A stretch of DNA of 64,000 nucleotides from Viscum album (GCA_963277665.1 OY728142.1:10988001-11052000), one strand, 5' to 3'; positions 9,906 through 20,107 are shown, counted from the first letter of the stretch. The notes: generated from the letters alone by a model not told the origin. Program-made: numbers and translations.

Positions 9906-9966
9906 AGAGATATTTGTGATTTCCAAAACAAAACATAGAAGTCAAAAGAGGACTTTTGACTCAACA

Positions 9967-10210
9967 ATCTCCCCCTTTTTGGAAAGCACAATACACAAAG
10001 TAAATATAACAAGAAATACTTATCTCCCCCTAAGTTATTGGAAACTCTTCTGAAAAAGAACTTGAATACAACTAACTCCCCCTTAGGTATGGACTTTCCT
10101 AAAAATTGTATTCGTAGATTTTCCTTAAGAGTGTTGTAAAGCATTATCCCCCTTTATAAACATTCTCCCCCTTTATAAACATTCTACCCCTTTATAAACA
10201 TTCTCCTCCT
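9967..10210 (-). promoter_or_regulatory. Multiple polypurine tracts before the 3' LTR
   Basis: Read on the minus strand, the tract AAAAAGGGGGAGAT touches the 3' LTR, and further GGGGGA-type tracts occur at 10023-10030, 10076-10084, 10147-10153, 10164-10172 and 10184-10191. The last three form a 19-20-bp tandem repeat with TTTATAA spacers. Several polypurine tracts upstream of the 3' LTR are a known Sirevirus hallmark; the one next to the LTR primes plus-strand DNA synthesis. Confidence 0.85.
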
Positions 10211-10345
10211 TTGTGATTTACAAAAGAATGGGGTTACTTTGGGTTTCCTGAAAGGATTAGAGAGAAGAAATGCAGGAAAAAAGAAAGGAATCATAAAAGT
10301 TATTACAAAAAAAAGACAACTTTCAAAGGAAAACAAATACAACAG

Positions 10346-12607
10346 TCATTTGTTTTCTCTTTCCTTCTCCTTCTTTATGAGATCATGAAGAAAAACTTTC
10401 ATCTTTTTGATTTCTTTCTTGTCTTCAGAAATTTATTCACCCTGAGTTCTGAGAAGATCTTGTTGGTCCGAAGAAATCTGATCTTGATTCTTGATAGTCT
10501 CCTCCTGGACTCTGATTACTTCTTCAAGGGTATCAATTCTGTCTTGAAGATTCTTGTTGTTTTTGGATAACACAGAATTTTGTTTCTTCAACAAAATCAT
10601 TTCATCCTTGAAAGATGAAACCTTCGAGAATTCAGATTGAAAAGCGTTCATTCTCTCTTGCAAGTCTTTCACTGAAGGAACATCGGCTCTTTGAGAAGAC
10701 AAAAGATTCAACCTTTCAACTGTTTCTCTGTCAAGCTTATTGAAAGCAACTGCAAGCTCATTTGACATCCTTATTATATCTTAAATAGCTATCTCATGAT
10801 CATTGATTGAGCTCTCTGTTTTGTATGACCACTTGGTCATCTTGTTACAGGCCTTCTTATGAGCAACCAAACTTTCTGAAAGAACTTTCAAATCAGCTTC
10901 AACTGACAAAACTTTCTTTCTTAATTCTTTTACAGTGCCAAACTTCTTCTTTTGATTTTCAGTAATAAAATCAATCTTCCCTTCCAGCCTCGGGAAATAT
11001 GGAATGGTCTTCTCAACCCTTCTCAAAACATGGACAATGTAATCACTCTTCTTGAGAGAGATTGTATGTTCTGAATCAGTATCCTCATCGTACGAAGCCA
11101 ATTCATTCGATCGGCTTGAGTCAACAACTGGCTGTTTTCCTTTTTCTTTTTCTTTCTGCTTTCTTTCTTCTTCCACTTTATCACTAATTATAACAACTTT
11201 ATCAGTGTGAGAGGATTGAGCACCTTGCTTTTCTTGAGATGAAATTCTATCCGGAGTTCATGCTTGATCGGCATGAGGAGTTTGTTGAACACCTTCACTC
11301 AGCTTTTGAACCGATTCCTCCCTAATCTTCTTCGAACTTTGAAGAAATTCTAAAAGAAAATCTCCTTCCTCTCCTTCCACTTCTTCTATCTCTTCCATCA
11401 CTTGTTTTCGTTTTCCTTTCTCAGGGAGACTCTGTACGATGGGCTCTTGATGCACTTCTGTGGTAAGTTGAGCACTAGCTTCCTCAAATGATTTCAAGAC
11501 TTTAGAGATATCAAAGTCTTGAGCCTTTCTTTTCAAAACAGTTTTCTTTTTCTTTTCAGCCTTAAGGGTTTCTTCTACCCTTATTATTTCTGCAAAAGCC
11601 TCAGCCGGGTCAAGACCGAACTTTGGATCACCTTCCTTTCTCTGTTCCTTATCCTTTATCCATTTGGCTACAACCTCCTTACTGTACCTTGGCTTCTTCT
11701 TAGGCTTTAAACTGGTTTGTGGATCAGACTTTTGAGTAACACCAGTAGATTGAATGTCTTTGGCTGGCATAGGTGCCGATTGATTCTGAGCCAATTCGGC
11801 TTCTACATCTCTGACAAAAAGTTTTGAATTTAGATCAAAACAAACATTTAACTTTTTCATCGTACTATTACTAATCCATGATGGATTCAAATATATCAGG
11901 TTTACTTTCAAAGGAATGTTACAAAACTTCATACTTTCGATAATGAACTTTGTAAGGATGGCTGGATACATAATAATTTGGGACTTAATCCCCCCTGTCT
12001 TGACATTCTTAATGTTTTCAAAAACATACCCCATGAGATTTACTTTTCTCATATTTACAAGATAGTCAAGCATAAAAATATCAGAAACTTTCAGAGTTTC
12101 TCTATCCCCTTTCCTTGGGATAAGAAAACCCTGCATCCATAAAGTCACAAACTGATTGTCTGGTGAAAGATGAGACACTTTTCTCTTTTATTCATTAATA
12201 ACAAACAAAGACTTTTCAACACTTTCTCTATTAAACGTACCAACTTCTTCTGGTAGTTTATGAGATGGATAGAAAGAATCCCCTTCTATTGGGACATTCA
12301 GAAAATGAGCCGCTTGTTTCACAGACATGGATAGCTTTCTATCATACACAACAAAATTGATAGTCATGTCTTTGTCGAAAGATACGGTTTTATAAAACTG
12401 ACAAACTTCATCAAAGAGAACCGGATCTTGAGAAACAGGTCTTTCAACACACAAATGTTCCCATCCTTGAAACAAAATGATTCTTCTGATTGTGGAATCA
12501 TACGAATCAAAAAAGTCCTGAGAAACTAACCTTTCTATGTTAAAGTCTTTCTCTGTAAAAGTCTTTGAAGACATTTCAGCAGGAGTGTTAGCAGAGGATT
12601 GAGACAT
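10346..12607 (-). pseudogene. Sirevirus A envelope-like protein, broken by four stops
   Basis: A single minus-strand frame of 753 codons begins MSQSSANT at 12607 and ends at 10346. It has four in-frame stops (12188, 11258, 10781, 10433) but no frameshift. Residues 1-290 form the conserved plant envelope-like domain, with TLWMQGFLIPRKGD and ILFQGWEHLCVERP. Residues 290-480 are Lys/Glu-rich; the last 250 are strongly coiled-coil. I see no clear signal peptide or membrane span, so an envelope role is by family name only. The stops could all have come from CAA, CAG or CGA by C-to-T change, suggesting the frame was intact until methylation-linked decay. A TATA box lies 103 nt upstream of the ATG. 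Confidence 0.85.
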
Positions 12608-12709
12608 AAAGGTGATGCCGATGAAAGATCGTATGATGATTTAAAACCGGTGGAGCAGAGCTTCACCTCAAAACCTGAAAAACCAATGTGGGTTTGGGGA
12701 GGGGGGGGG
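12608..12709 (-). other. Putative 5' leader of the envelope-like ORF
   Basis: The stretch from the TATA box to the envelope-like ATG contains no other ATG on the minus strand, so the first ATG downstream of the TATA box is the ORF start. Confidence 0.5.
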
Positions 12710-12738
12710 CTATTTATAGGCAAAAAGGGGTGACCGTT
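12710..12738 (-). promoter_or_regulatory. Putative internal promoter of the envelope-like gene
   Basis: TATAAATAG lies at 12710-12718 inside the 12-mer GCCTATAAATAG, which is identical to the LTR TATA region of the same element. AACGGTCA, also found next to the LTR TATA box, lies at 12731-12738. The box is 103 nt before the envelope-like ATG. Promoter activity is inferred. Confidence 0.6.
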
Positions 12739-12907
12739 GATCTTCTACGGTCAGGATTAGAGAAAAACAGATCAATGGTTAGGATTAAAAACGAAAAAAA
12801 TAATAAAAAAATGGAAAGTACCTGCCGGAGAACGTAAGGAGGTTGTTGGTTTTAGTAGAGCTAAAAAGAATACACAACCGTATGAAATAAAGCTATCAAT
12901 CGTCATA
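12739..12907 (-). other. Spacer between tandem array and internal TATA box
   Basis: AT-rich, with an A-rich run near 12790-12815. No ORF of note. Confidence 0.4.
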
Positions 12908-13462
12908 CCGATGGAAAACAAAGTCGTTACCATGAACTGACAAGCCGATGGAAAACAATCTTGTTACCATGAACTGACAATCCGATGGAAAACAATCTTG
13001 TTACCATGAACTGACAATATGATGGAAAACAATCTTGTTACCATGAACTGAAAATACGATGGAAAACAATATTGTTACCATGAACTGACAATACGATGGA
13101 AAACAATCTTGTTATCATGAACTGACAATATGATGGAAAACAATCTTGTTACCATGAACTGACAAGCCTATGGAAAACAATCTCGTTATCATGAACTGAC
13201 AGGCCGATGGAAAACAATCTCATTACCATGAACTGACAGGCCGATGGAAAACAATCTCGTTAGCATCATCGGTCGATACGATGGAAAAGAAATTCATTAC
13301 CATCATCAGACAGTACGATGGAAAAGAAATTCATTACCATAATTGGTGGATACGATGGAAAAGAAATTTGTTACCATCATCGGTCGATACGATGGAAAAG
13401 AAATTCATTACCATCATCAGACAGTATGATGGAAAAGAAATTTATTACCATCATCGGTTGAT
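12908..13462. repeat. 37-bp tandem array, 15 units in two subtypes
   Basis: Fifteen head-to-tail 37-bp units, each with CGATGGAAAA and TTACCAT cores. The nine units in 12908-13240 carry AACAATCTTGTTACCATGAA and end CTGACAAT or similar; the units from 13241 switch to AGAAATTCATTACCATCATC. It lies between the pol end (13724) and the envelope-like promoter. The 62-codon plus-strand ORF across it is a by-product of the repeat. Confidence 0.95.
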
Positions 13463-13723
13463 ACGATGAAGTAAATAAAACAATAAAACTGTTAATACGA
13501 TAAACAGAAAAATAAATGATACGATAAAACTGTCAATACGATAAACAGAAAAATAAAAACACATACCAGGAGAGTAAATAGTTAAAGAACATAAGATAAA
13601 AAGAAACATATAAACATATAAAGAAATGTCCTCCCCCTTTCAAAGGGAGTTATTTAATGTTAGGATAATTGAAAAACATGAAGTAGATATGAATGATTAT
13701 TTTAATGTAATCATTCATAGCTT
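13463..13723 (-). other. Pol-envelope spacer
   Basis: Begins with degenerate TACGATAAACAG repeats (to about 13550) and continues as AT-rich sequence with a polypurine-like tract (minus GGGGGAGGAC near 13635) just after the pol end. No coding sequence seen. Confidence 0.5.
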
Positions 13724-14190
13724 CTATTTTATGAACTCAAATCTATCAGAAGGTAATGGTTTTGCAAAAATGTCATCAAGTTGTTCTTGTGTTCCGATAA
13801 ATTGTAAAACAATGTCTCCTTTCTATGTGTGATCCCTAAGAAAGTGATGCCTAACATATATGTGTTTTGCATGAGAGTGGTGTACTGGGTTCTTACTAAG
13901 AGCTATGACACTAGTATTATAACAAAGAATTTGAGTTTTGGAGAAACTCAATCCATAGTCAGTGAGTGTGTGCTGCATTCACAATACTTGAGCACAACAA
14001 CTTCCAGCTGCTACATATTCAACTTCAGCAGTGGATAGTGCTATTGAGTGTTGTTTCTTGCAGGACCAAGAAACCAAGGAATCTCCTAAGAAATGACATG
14101 TTCCAGATGTACTTTTTCTATCCATTCTACAACCGCCAAAGTCAGCATCTGAAAAAAAATTAAAACAAAATCATTCCCAGAAGAGTAAAA
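13724..14190 (-). pseudogene. Sirevirus A RNase H
   Basis: Minus-strand translation shows DADFGGCRMDRKSTSG, LGDSLVSWSCKKQ, SIALSTAEVEYVAAG, ALSKNPVHHSHAKHI and a QLDDIFAKPLPSDRFEFIK tail, the usual order for Copia RNase H. A frameshift in a homopolymer near 14150 takes the frame out of the upstream RT. TGA at 13979-13981 replaces a Trp in the conserved LWMQ. A second stop lies near 13826. Confidence 0.9.
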
Positions 14191-15240
14191 AAGACCTAAA
14201 TCCATAGTGACTTTTAAATACCGAAAGATTCTCTTTACGACTTTTAAATGAGACTCTTTTGGATTAGATTGGTATCTTGCACATAAGCATACAGAAAACA
14301 TTAAGTCGGGTCGACTGGCTGTCAAGTATAGTAAACTTCCTATCATACCTCTAAAGATTGTTTGATCTACTAGTTTCCCAGTTTCATCAAGATCAAGTGT
14401 ATTTGAGGTACCAATTGGAGTGCTAATACTATTAGTTTTGTCATATCCATAATTTTTGAGTAAATATTTTATATACTTATGTTTATATATATATGTTCCT
14501 TCTGGTTTTTGAGAAATTTGAAAACCTAAAAAGAATGTTAACTCACCCATCATACTCATTTCAAACTCAGATTTCATTAATTTTGAAAAAGAATCAATTA
14601 AGGATTTCTGAGTTGATCCAAATATGATGTCATCAACATAGATTTGAACAATCAAAATATTTTTGTTTTCCATTTTTATAAAAAGGGTTGGATTTGCTGT
14701 ACCTTTTGTATAATTGTTTTGTAAAAGAAATCCTGTAAGTCTATCATACCATGCTCTAGGGGCTTGTTTAAGACCACATAGAGCCTTGGTAAAACATGAT
14801 CAGGATGTTTTAGGTCTTGAAAACCAGGAGTTTGTTCGACAAAAAATTCTTCTTGAACAAAACCATTTAGAAAAGCACATTTGACATCCATTTGAAATAG
14901 TTTGAAATTGAAATATGCTGCAAAGGCTAATAGAATACGAATTGATTCAAGTCTAGATACAGGAGCATATGTTTCTTCATAGTCTATTCCCTCTTGTTGA
15001 TTATAGCCTTTAGCAACAAGTCTTGCTTTATTTCTTACAATGATTCCATTTTCATCACACTTGTTTCTGAAAACCCATTTTACACCAATCACAGTTGTTT
15101 CTTTAGGTCTATCAACTAAGGTCCAGACTTGATTCCTCTCAAATTCATTTAGTTCATCTTGCATTACTTTGATCCAATCATCATCACCTAAGGCCTCACT
15201 TGGGATTTTAGGTTCAAATTGGGAAAGAAAATCAAGATGT
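14086..15240 (-). pseudogene. Sirevirus A reverse transcriptase
   Basis: The domain opens with VWTLVDRPKETTVIGVKWVF, then NKARLVAKGYNQQEGIDYEE, FQMDVKCAFLNGFVQEEFFV and, after a frameshift near 14797, the catalytic YVDD at 14629-14640, which is intact. A SRPDLMFSVC...YLK thumb-like region follows (about 14240-14320). It would copy RNA into cDNA in virus-like particles. The frameshift lies in a T run just before the LxGLKQAPR-type motif, so no full RT can be made. Confidence 0.93.
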
Positions 15241-15449
15241 TCTATTTCATTTCTTAAGGAATTTCTGGTCCTTACAGGTTGATTTACATCACCAATGATG
15301 TTATCACTGGGATGATTCCTAAGAAACAATTGATTTGTGTTTTGTAAAGCCTGTTCATCAACGTATGATTGAAAATATTCTGTGGTAAATGTTTCAGGAA
15401 TAATTTCTTGAAAATTTTCCTCATCAGAGTGATCTCCTAATAATGGTTG

Positions 15450-16529
15450 ATAAACATTTTTAGAAAACACATCCGAGGATGTAGGATTGGGTTGGTTGAA
15501 AACAAAAGGATCGGTTTCATCAAATTTTACATGTACTGTTTCCTCAACAGTACACGTGTTTTTATTGAAAACCCTATAAGCCTTAGAGGTTGTAGAATAG
15601 CCTAGAAAGATTCCTTCATCAGATTTTGGTGAAAATTTGTGTAGATTAACTTTTGTATTCAGAATGAATACTTTGCATCCAAAAACTTTGAAGTATGAAA
15701 CTTTTGGTTTTCGGCTAGTCCATAACTCATAAGGGGTTTTATTAAGAAATGGTCTAGTTAAAGCACGATTTATAGTATAACAGGAAGTACTAACAGGTTC
15801 AGCCCAAAAGTGCTTAGCAATTGAGTATTCACTCAACATGGTTCGTGTCATTTCCTGAAGAATACGATTTCTTCTTTCAACAACACCATTTTGCTGAGGA
15901 GTTCTTGGAGCTGAGAAATTGTGAGTAATACCTTTCTTAATACAAAAAGTTTCAAAATATGAATTTTTAAATTCACCACCATGATCACTATGAATAGTTA
16001 TCAATGGTAGATTTTTCTCATTTTTAACTTGGGCTCTAAAAGTTTTGAAATAGGAAAAGGATTCAGATTTCTTTGTGAGAAAGTAGACCCATGTAAACCT
16101 AGTAAAGTCATCAACTAAAACAAATACATAGTATTTTCCTCCAATGCTTCCAGATTGTGAAGGACCAAAAATATCCATATGCACTATCTATAATGCATTA
16201 GAAGTTAAAACTTCATTAATTTATTTAAAACTAGTTTTATGTTTCTTGCCAAATTGACAAGGATCACAGACTTTTGAAGAATCATATCTAAGGTCCGGTA
16301 GCCCCTTCACAAGTCTTTTCTTTGAGAGTTTACTAAGGTTTCTCAGATTACAATGTCCTAGTATTCTATGACATAGCCATGATTGGTCTTCTATTGCACT
16401 TAAGTAGGGTAAGTTTTGGCTCCTAAGGTCTTCTAATTTAATAGTGTAAACATTCTCTTGCCTATGGGCAGATAGAATGAACTCATCCTTGGAATTGTGT
16501 ACTAGACACTTATCATTTCTAAAATTCAC
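15450..16529 (-). pseudogene. Sirevirus A integrase
   Basis: Zinc-binding HHCC residues are present (HRILGH then CDPC, 16270-16400). The core carries the D,D,E residues in HMDIFGP (near 16180), IHSDHGGEF (near 16000) and QNGVVERRNR (near 15880). The C-terminal KTPYELWTSRKPKVSYFKVF and GYSTTSKAYRVFN are typical Copia. A stop at 16221 splits zinc domain and core in the same frame. It would insert the cDNA, leaving 5-bp duplications like the CTCTA here. Confidence 0.93.
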
Positions 16530-16807
16530 AAGGTAACCTTCATCACATAATTGACTTTGCTGATGAGATTGTGCCTAAGACCCTTAAAAAACAAAACATT
16601 TGAGATGAGAACTTTTCCAAGAAAAACAATATTACCTATACCAACAATCTTTCCTTGAGCATTATCTCCGAAGGTAACTTTTCCACTTTTTGTTTTGATA
16701 ACCTTTTCAAAGAGATCTTTGTTTCCAGTCATGTGTTGAGAACAACCACTATCCATGTACCAAATATTCTTATTGGTACACTTCTCATTTTCCTGAAAAA
16801 GAAACAA
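16526..16807 (-). pseudogene. Sirevirus A aspartic protease
   Basis: The active-site motif is WYMDSGCSQHMTG, with the D-S-G form used by Copia proteases. KVTFGDNAQGKIVGIG follows. A frameshift near 16560 puts it out of frame with integrase. Upstream, a stop (16808-16810) lies just before LFLFQENE; the same stop position is seen in Sirevirus B. Confidence 0.9.
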
Positions 16808-16810
16808 TTA
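16808..16810 (-). other. Stop codon between gag and protease, shared with Sirevirus B
   Basis: TAA in the frame WIPKN-stop-LFLFQENE. Sirevirus B has TGA at the aligned position (55199-55201) in WILKT-stop-LFLFQDNE. Confidence 0.7.
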
Positions 16811-17439
16811 GTTTTTCGGAATCCAAACTTGTTTGGATCTCGAAGGGTTAGATAAAAGAATTTTAGGAATCCACATTTGTTTTGCAAAATGAGCTTTATG
16901 AAATCCTAAAGATTGAGTTCTGTTAAGAGAATAATCTCTTCTCCAGTGTCCTTCACATTGACACTTAGAACAAAAAGAGTTTTTTTTGGAACAAAATAGT
17001 TATTACTAAAAACAGGTTTGGAATAAGTATAACCAAGACCAGAACGATTTCTCAAAGGTCTAATTTGAGAATACATTCTGTCAAAGTTTTCCTTTCCATG
17101 AGTAAAGTTTGACAAACATTTCTTCAAGGATAAAATCTCTGACTTTAGTTTTAAAACCAAATTCTTATTTTCCAAAACATTTGAATTTGAACTAGAGTTA
17201 GGCTCTAAAATACTTTTCTTTGAAATTAAAGTTTCAAGATCCTTAGAAAGTTTATCCTTATCAGATTTAACTTTCTCAAGGGTTTTTAAAATACTTTCAA
17301 ACTCAGAAGTTTTCACATTAAGATCTTTAGAAAGATCTGATACTTCTTTAGTCAAGATTGAAATTCTAGAATTTGCTTTCTCAAGATTCTTCTTGAGTTT
17401 AGAATTTTCATTTTCAAGTAATTTAGAAAATCTAGAGAC
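16811..17439 (-). pseudogene. Sirevirus A gag C-terminal coiled-coil and second zinc-knuckle-like region
   Basis: The open part at 16906-17355 has a long heptad-rich coiled coil of Leu, Lys, Asp and Glu. Near 16985 a run of eight A causes a frameshift; in the other frame a CSKCQCEGHW motif resembles a second, degenerate zinc knuckle. The conserved QSLGFHK and KQMWIPK stretches follow and run up to the stop at 16808. Confidence 0.85.
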
Positions 17440-18699
17440 TTATTCAAAAGAAGGTAATGTATCATCTTCTGATGATGAAGATTCATCATTTGAAGATTCA
17501 TAATATCTATTATCAGTACAATTTTCATTTAATGAGACATTTGTAATAGCTTCAGCATTATGTACCTTAGCCATGAGACAATGATCTTCAATTGGTAATC
17601 TGGCTAAGAGTCCGATATTCCTCTGTCCTGAGGACTCATATTCTAAAGAATCATCTGAGGAATCACTACCACTTGAACTCCACGTATCATTTGCCTTCAA
17701 GCCTTTCTTTGTCTTATAAAACCTTTTCTTGTTTCTTTCAGAGTGTTTCTCCTTTCTGTCTTTCCTTTTCAGTAAAGGACAATCAGGCCTTATATGTCCT
17801 GCTTTCTTACATTCATAACAAGTTACCTCTGAATCTTTCCTATCCTTCCTATCTTTCTTTTTGAATCTATATTGGAATTCTTTCTTTCCCACAATCTTTT
17901 TCATCCTTCGAGCAAGATTGGATAACTCATTATCTAAAATATTATAATCACTTGAATCAGACATAGCAACTTTCTTGGATTTAGACCTTGTAAGCCTTTC
18001 AGGTGTTTTAGCTTTAGATGCAAAGGCTACACTTCCATTCCCATTCTTCTTCTTGTTGAAATCAGCATCTCTCTTCATTCTTGTCTCGTGCTGTAGAAGA
18101 GTTCCAAAGAGTTCATCAAGAGTAATCTGGGAAACTTTTCTATTTTCATTAATAGCTGTCCTTTTTGACTCCCATTAATTTGGCATTATATCTATAATCT
18201 TATCAACAAGAGATTCATCATCAAGACCTTTTTCTCCCATAGATTTTAAGCTGTTGACAATTGTCATAAACCTTTGTTGCACCTTACATACTGGCTCTCC
18301 ATAAGGAAAAACAAATCCATGATACTCTGCTCGAAGCATTGCTCTCCTTGTTTCTATAACCTTGGATGTACCAAAATGAGTGACTTCTAATTTCTTCCAA
18401 ATACAGTTGGTTTCTTCACATGAAGATATCTGACTATATATATTCCTGGTCATAGAACATAATAAAGTATTGCATACCTTGTAATTCAGTTGATATTCTT
18501 GCTTCTCTTGGTTAGTGAAAGTACTGACTTCTTTGTCAGGAATTTTGTAACCTCCAGTAAGCATTATAAAGTTGTCTACACCAGTATTGATAACGAACGT
18601 CTTCATATGATCTCTCCAATACTCATAATCATTCCCATCAAATATTGGTGGTCTATAAGGATTAAGATTGTCTATTAACCCAATATTCATTCCTGCCAT
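17440..18699 (-). pseudogene. Sirevirus A gag
   Basis: It starts MAGMNIGLIDNLNPYRPPIF at 18699 with a Copia gag domain (FDGNDYEYWRDHMKTF, ETRRAMLRAEYHGF) and a CCHC zinc knuckle (CYECKKAGHIRPDC, about 17782-17820) followed by basic and then acidic stretches. It would build the virus-like particle and bind RNA through the knuckle. TAA at 18175 replaces a Glu codon (Sirevirus B has GAA there), and TAA at 17440 replaces another Glu. Both halves share one frame. Confidence 0.92.
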
Positions 18700-18802
18700 C
18701 TAATACAACAAAAACTCTTCCACTCCACACGTTAGTGTAGTAAGTATTTAAGATAGTAATATGAAAGAAATAAAGCTTTTAATACAAATCAGTGGAAAAC
18801 CT

Positions 18803-18814
18803 GCTCTGATACCA
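18803..18814 (-). promoter_or_regulatory. Primer binding site of Sirevirus A
   Basis: On the minus strand TGGTATCAGAGC, a perfect initiator-Met tRNA primer site, two bases from the 5' LTR end. Confidence 0.97.
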
Positions 18815-18816
18815 AT

Positions 18817-20102
18817 TGTTGGATCGAATATATAGATATGTATGTCTATTAGATGGAACAATACAAGAGGGGGGGGGGTGAATTGTAGGTTTAAAAACCT
18901 TTGATTTTTAGCAACTAAGAGATTGGTTTAAATGATCTTAAACTAATACAAATACAAACACCCACAATTGTATTGAATATAAAAAGGTATGATGTATTGT
19001 AATACTAATGTAATGTAAAACAATTTTATTCAAGATGAACACAATAATCAAAGTAATACAAAGATGAATGATTCTACCTTAAAGCGTATAGAATCAATCA
19101 ATACAATATGTAATAGAATGATTGTAATTGAAACAATTACAATTGAATATGTAAAGAAGAAAGAAAACAATACAAATTCCTTTCTAATACAAGTAACAAC
19201 GGAAATGTAAAAGAATTACAATTCTTTTAACCCAAAGAGAAGGGTTATCCTTTCACCTAGGATAAAAGTTCTGTCTCACCAACACCTTGGTGAGCCCTTG
19301 ATACGATGACCGGAACGTCTGTCTGCCTATCCCCGGCAGCCCTCGATACGATGATCGGAATGTCTGTCTGCCTATCCCCGGCAGCCCTCGATACGATGAT
19401 CGGTCCGTCCGTCTGCCTATCCCTGGAAGACCTCGATTTTGTAGGTAATCGGAACCTCTATCTTTCAATCACTTTAAAGCCCTCGATACGATGATCGGAC
19501 GCACAAAGCAGATGAGATAAGTCACAATATCTCTCTCTAGAATCTTGATAGAAGCAAAGTATCATGGTTGTTCCACAAAGTCTCATTCATTCTTCTTCTC
19601 AGCTTCAAATGACCTCCTATTTATAGGACTCGGGTTCCAACGGTCATGTTGCCTCCAACGGTCATATTTCTCCGAAAAACTCGGAGGGACTTGGACACCT
19701 GACATCATAACGGTCATATTGAAACAGAAATCATGACATCATTTTGATTAGTTTGTAACTAACTCAACGACATCGTATTGGTTAAAACAAGATATATGTA
19801 TATGATAAGTAATGGTACGATTCATATGAAACAAGTGTTTTTGACTAAGTACCAAAACAAGTAATGAAAGTATGAATAGAAGAGTCAGTACGATACATTT
19901 GACAGAGTCAGTACGATACGATTGACAGAGTCAGTACGATACGATTGACAGAGTCAGTATGATACGATTGACAGATTTAGTATGATACGATTAACAGAGT
20001 TAGTACGATACGATTGACAGATTCAGTACGGTATGATTAACAGAGACATTTGTGATTTCCAAAACAAAACATAGAAGTCAAAATAGTACTTTTGACCCAA
20101 CA
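18817..20102 (-). mobile_element. Sirevirus A 5' LTR
   Basis: 1286 bp. It matches the left LTR closely but has an extra 18-bp duplication next to the TATA box that gives a second TCCAACGGTCA (19636-19646 and 19654-19664). Its TATA box (19618-19625), CpG-rich subrepeats (19298-19500) and 23-bp array (19880-20040) match the left LTR. Confidence 0.95.
19618..19664 (-). promoter_or_regulatory. Sirevirus A genomic promoter
   Basis: TATAAATAG at 19618-19626 in the transcribed (minus) sense. Upstream are two TCCAACGGTCA motifs (plus-strand reading), which fit the plant mitosis-specific activator consensus TCYAACGGYYA bound by three-repeat MYB proteins. A CTCCGA-AAAAC-TCGGAG hairpin and GGACTTGGA follow further upstream. 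Confidence 0.6.
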
Positions 20103-20107
20103 CTCTA
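20103..20107. repeat. Target site duplication CTCTA, right
   Basis: Matches 8698-8702 exactly and follows the LTR end ACCCAACA. Confidence 0.95.

Larger units (their letters stand above)
8703..9966 (-). mobile_element. Sirevirus A 3' LTR
   Basis: 1264 bp, plus-strand ends TGTTGG and TCAACA. Inside it are a G-rich AAGAGGGGGG-TGAATTG motif near 8751, found in many Sirevirus LTRs, a CpG-rich 45-bp subrepeat region (about 9180-9395), a minus-strand TATA box (9500-9507), AACGGTCA motifs (9521, 9573) and a 23-bp tandem array (about 9745-9905). Confidence 0.95.
8703..20102 (-). mobile_element. Sirevirus A: full-length Copia element with envelope-like gene
   Basis: An 11,400-bp minus-strand element bounded by LTRs (8703-9966 and 18817-20102) and a perfect 5-bp target duplication. 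In transcription order it has 5' LTR, initiator-Met primer site, gag, protease, integrase, RT, RNase H, a 37-bp tandem array, an envelope-like ORF, repeated polypurine tracts and 3' LTR. That order, the envelope-like gene and the repeated polypurine tracts are Sirevirus traits. Seven substitutions in about 200 compared LTR bases, counted by eye, point to moderate age. Gag-pol has several stops and frameshifts, so it is inactive. Confidence 0.95.

Noticed and set aside
12908..13462. Regular array resembling a CRISPR array
   Set aside because: Units are directly adjacent 37-bp repeats with no unique spacers, in a plant retrotransposon.
13281..13469. Plus-strand ORF with repeated DGKEIHYH-like units
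   Set aside because: Translation of the 37-bp array only.
18803..18814. tRNA-like sequence
   Set aside because: Only the primer site complementary to the tRNA 3' end; no cloverleaf around it.
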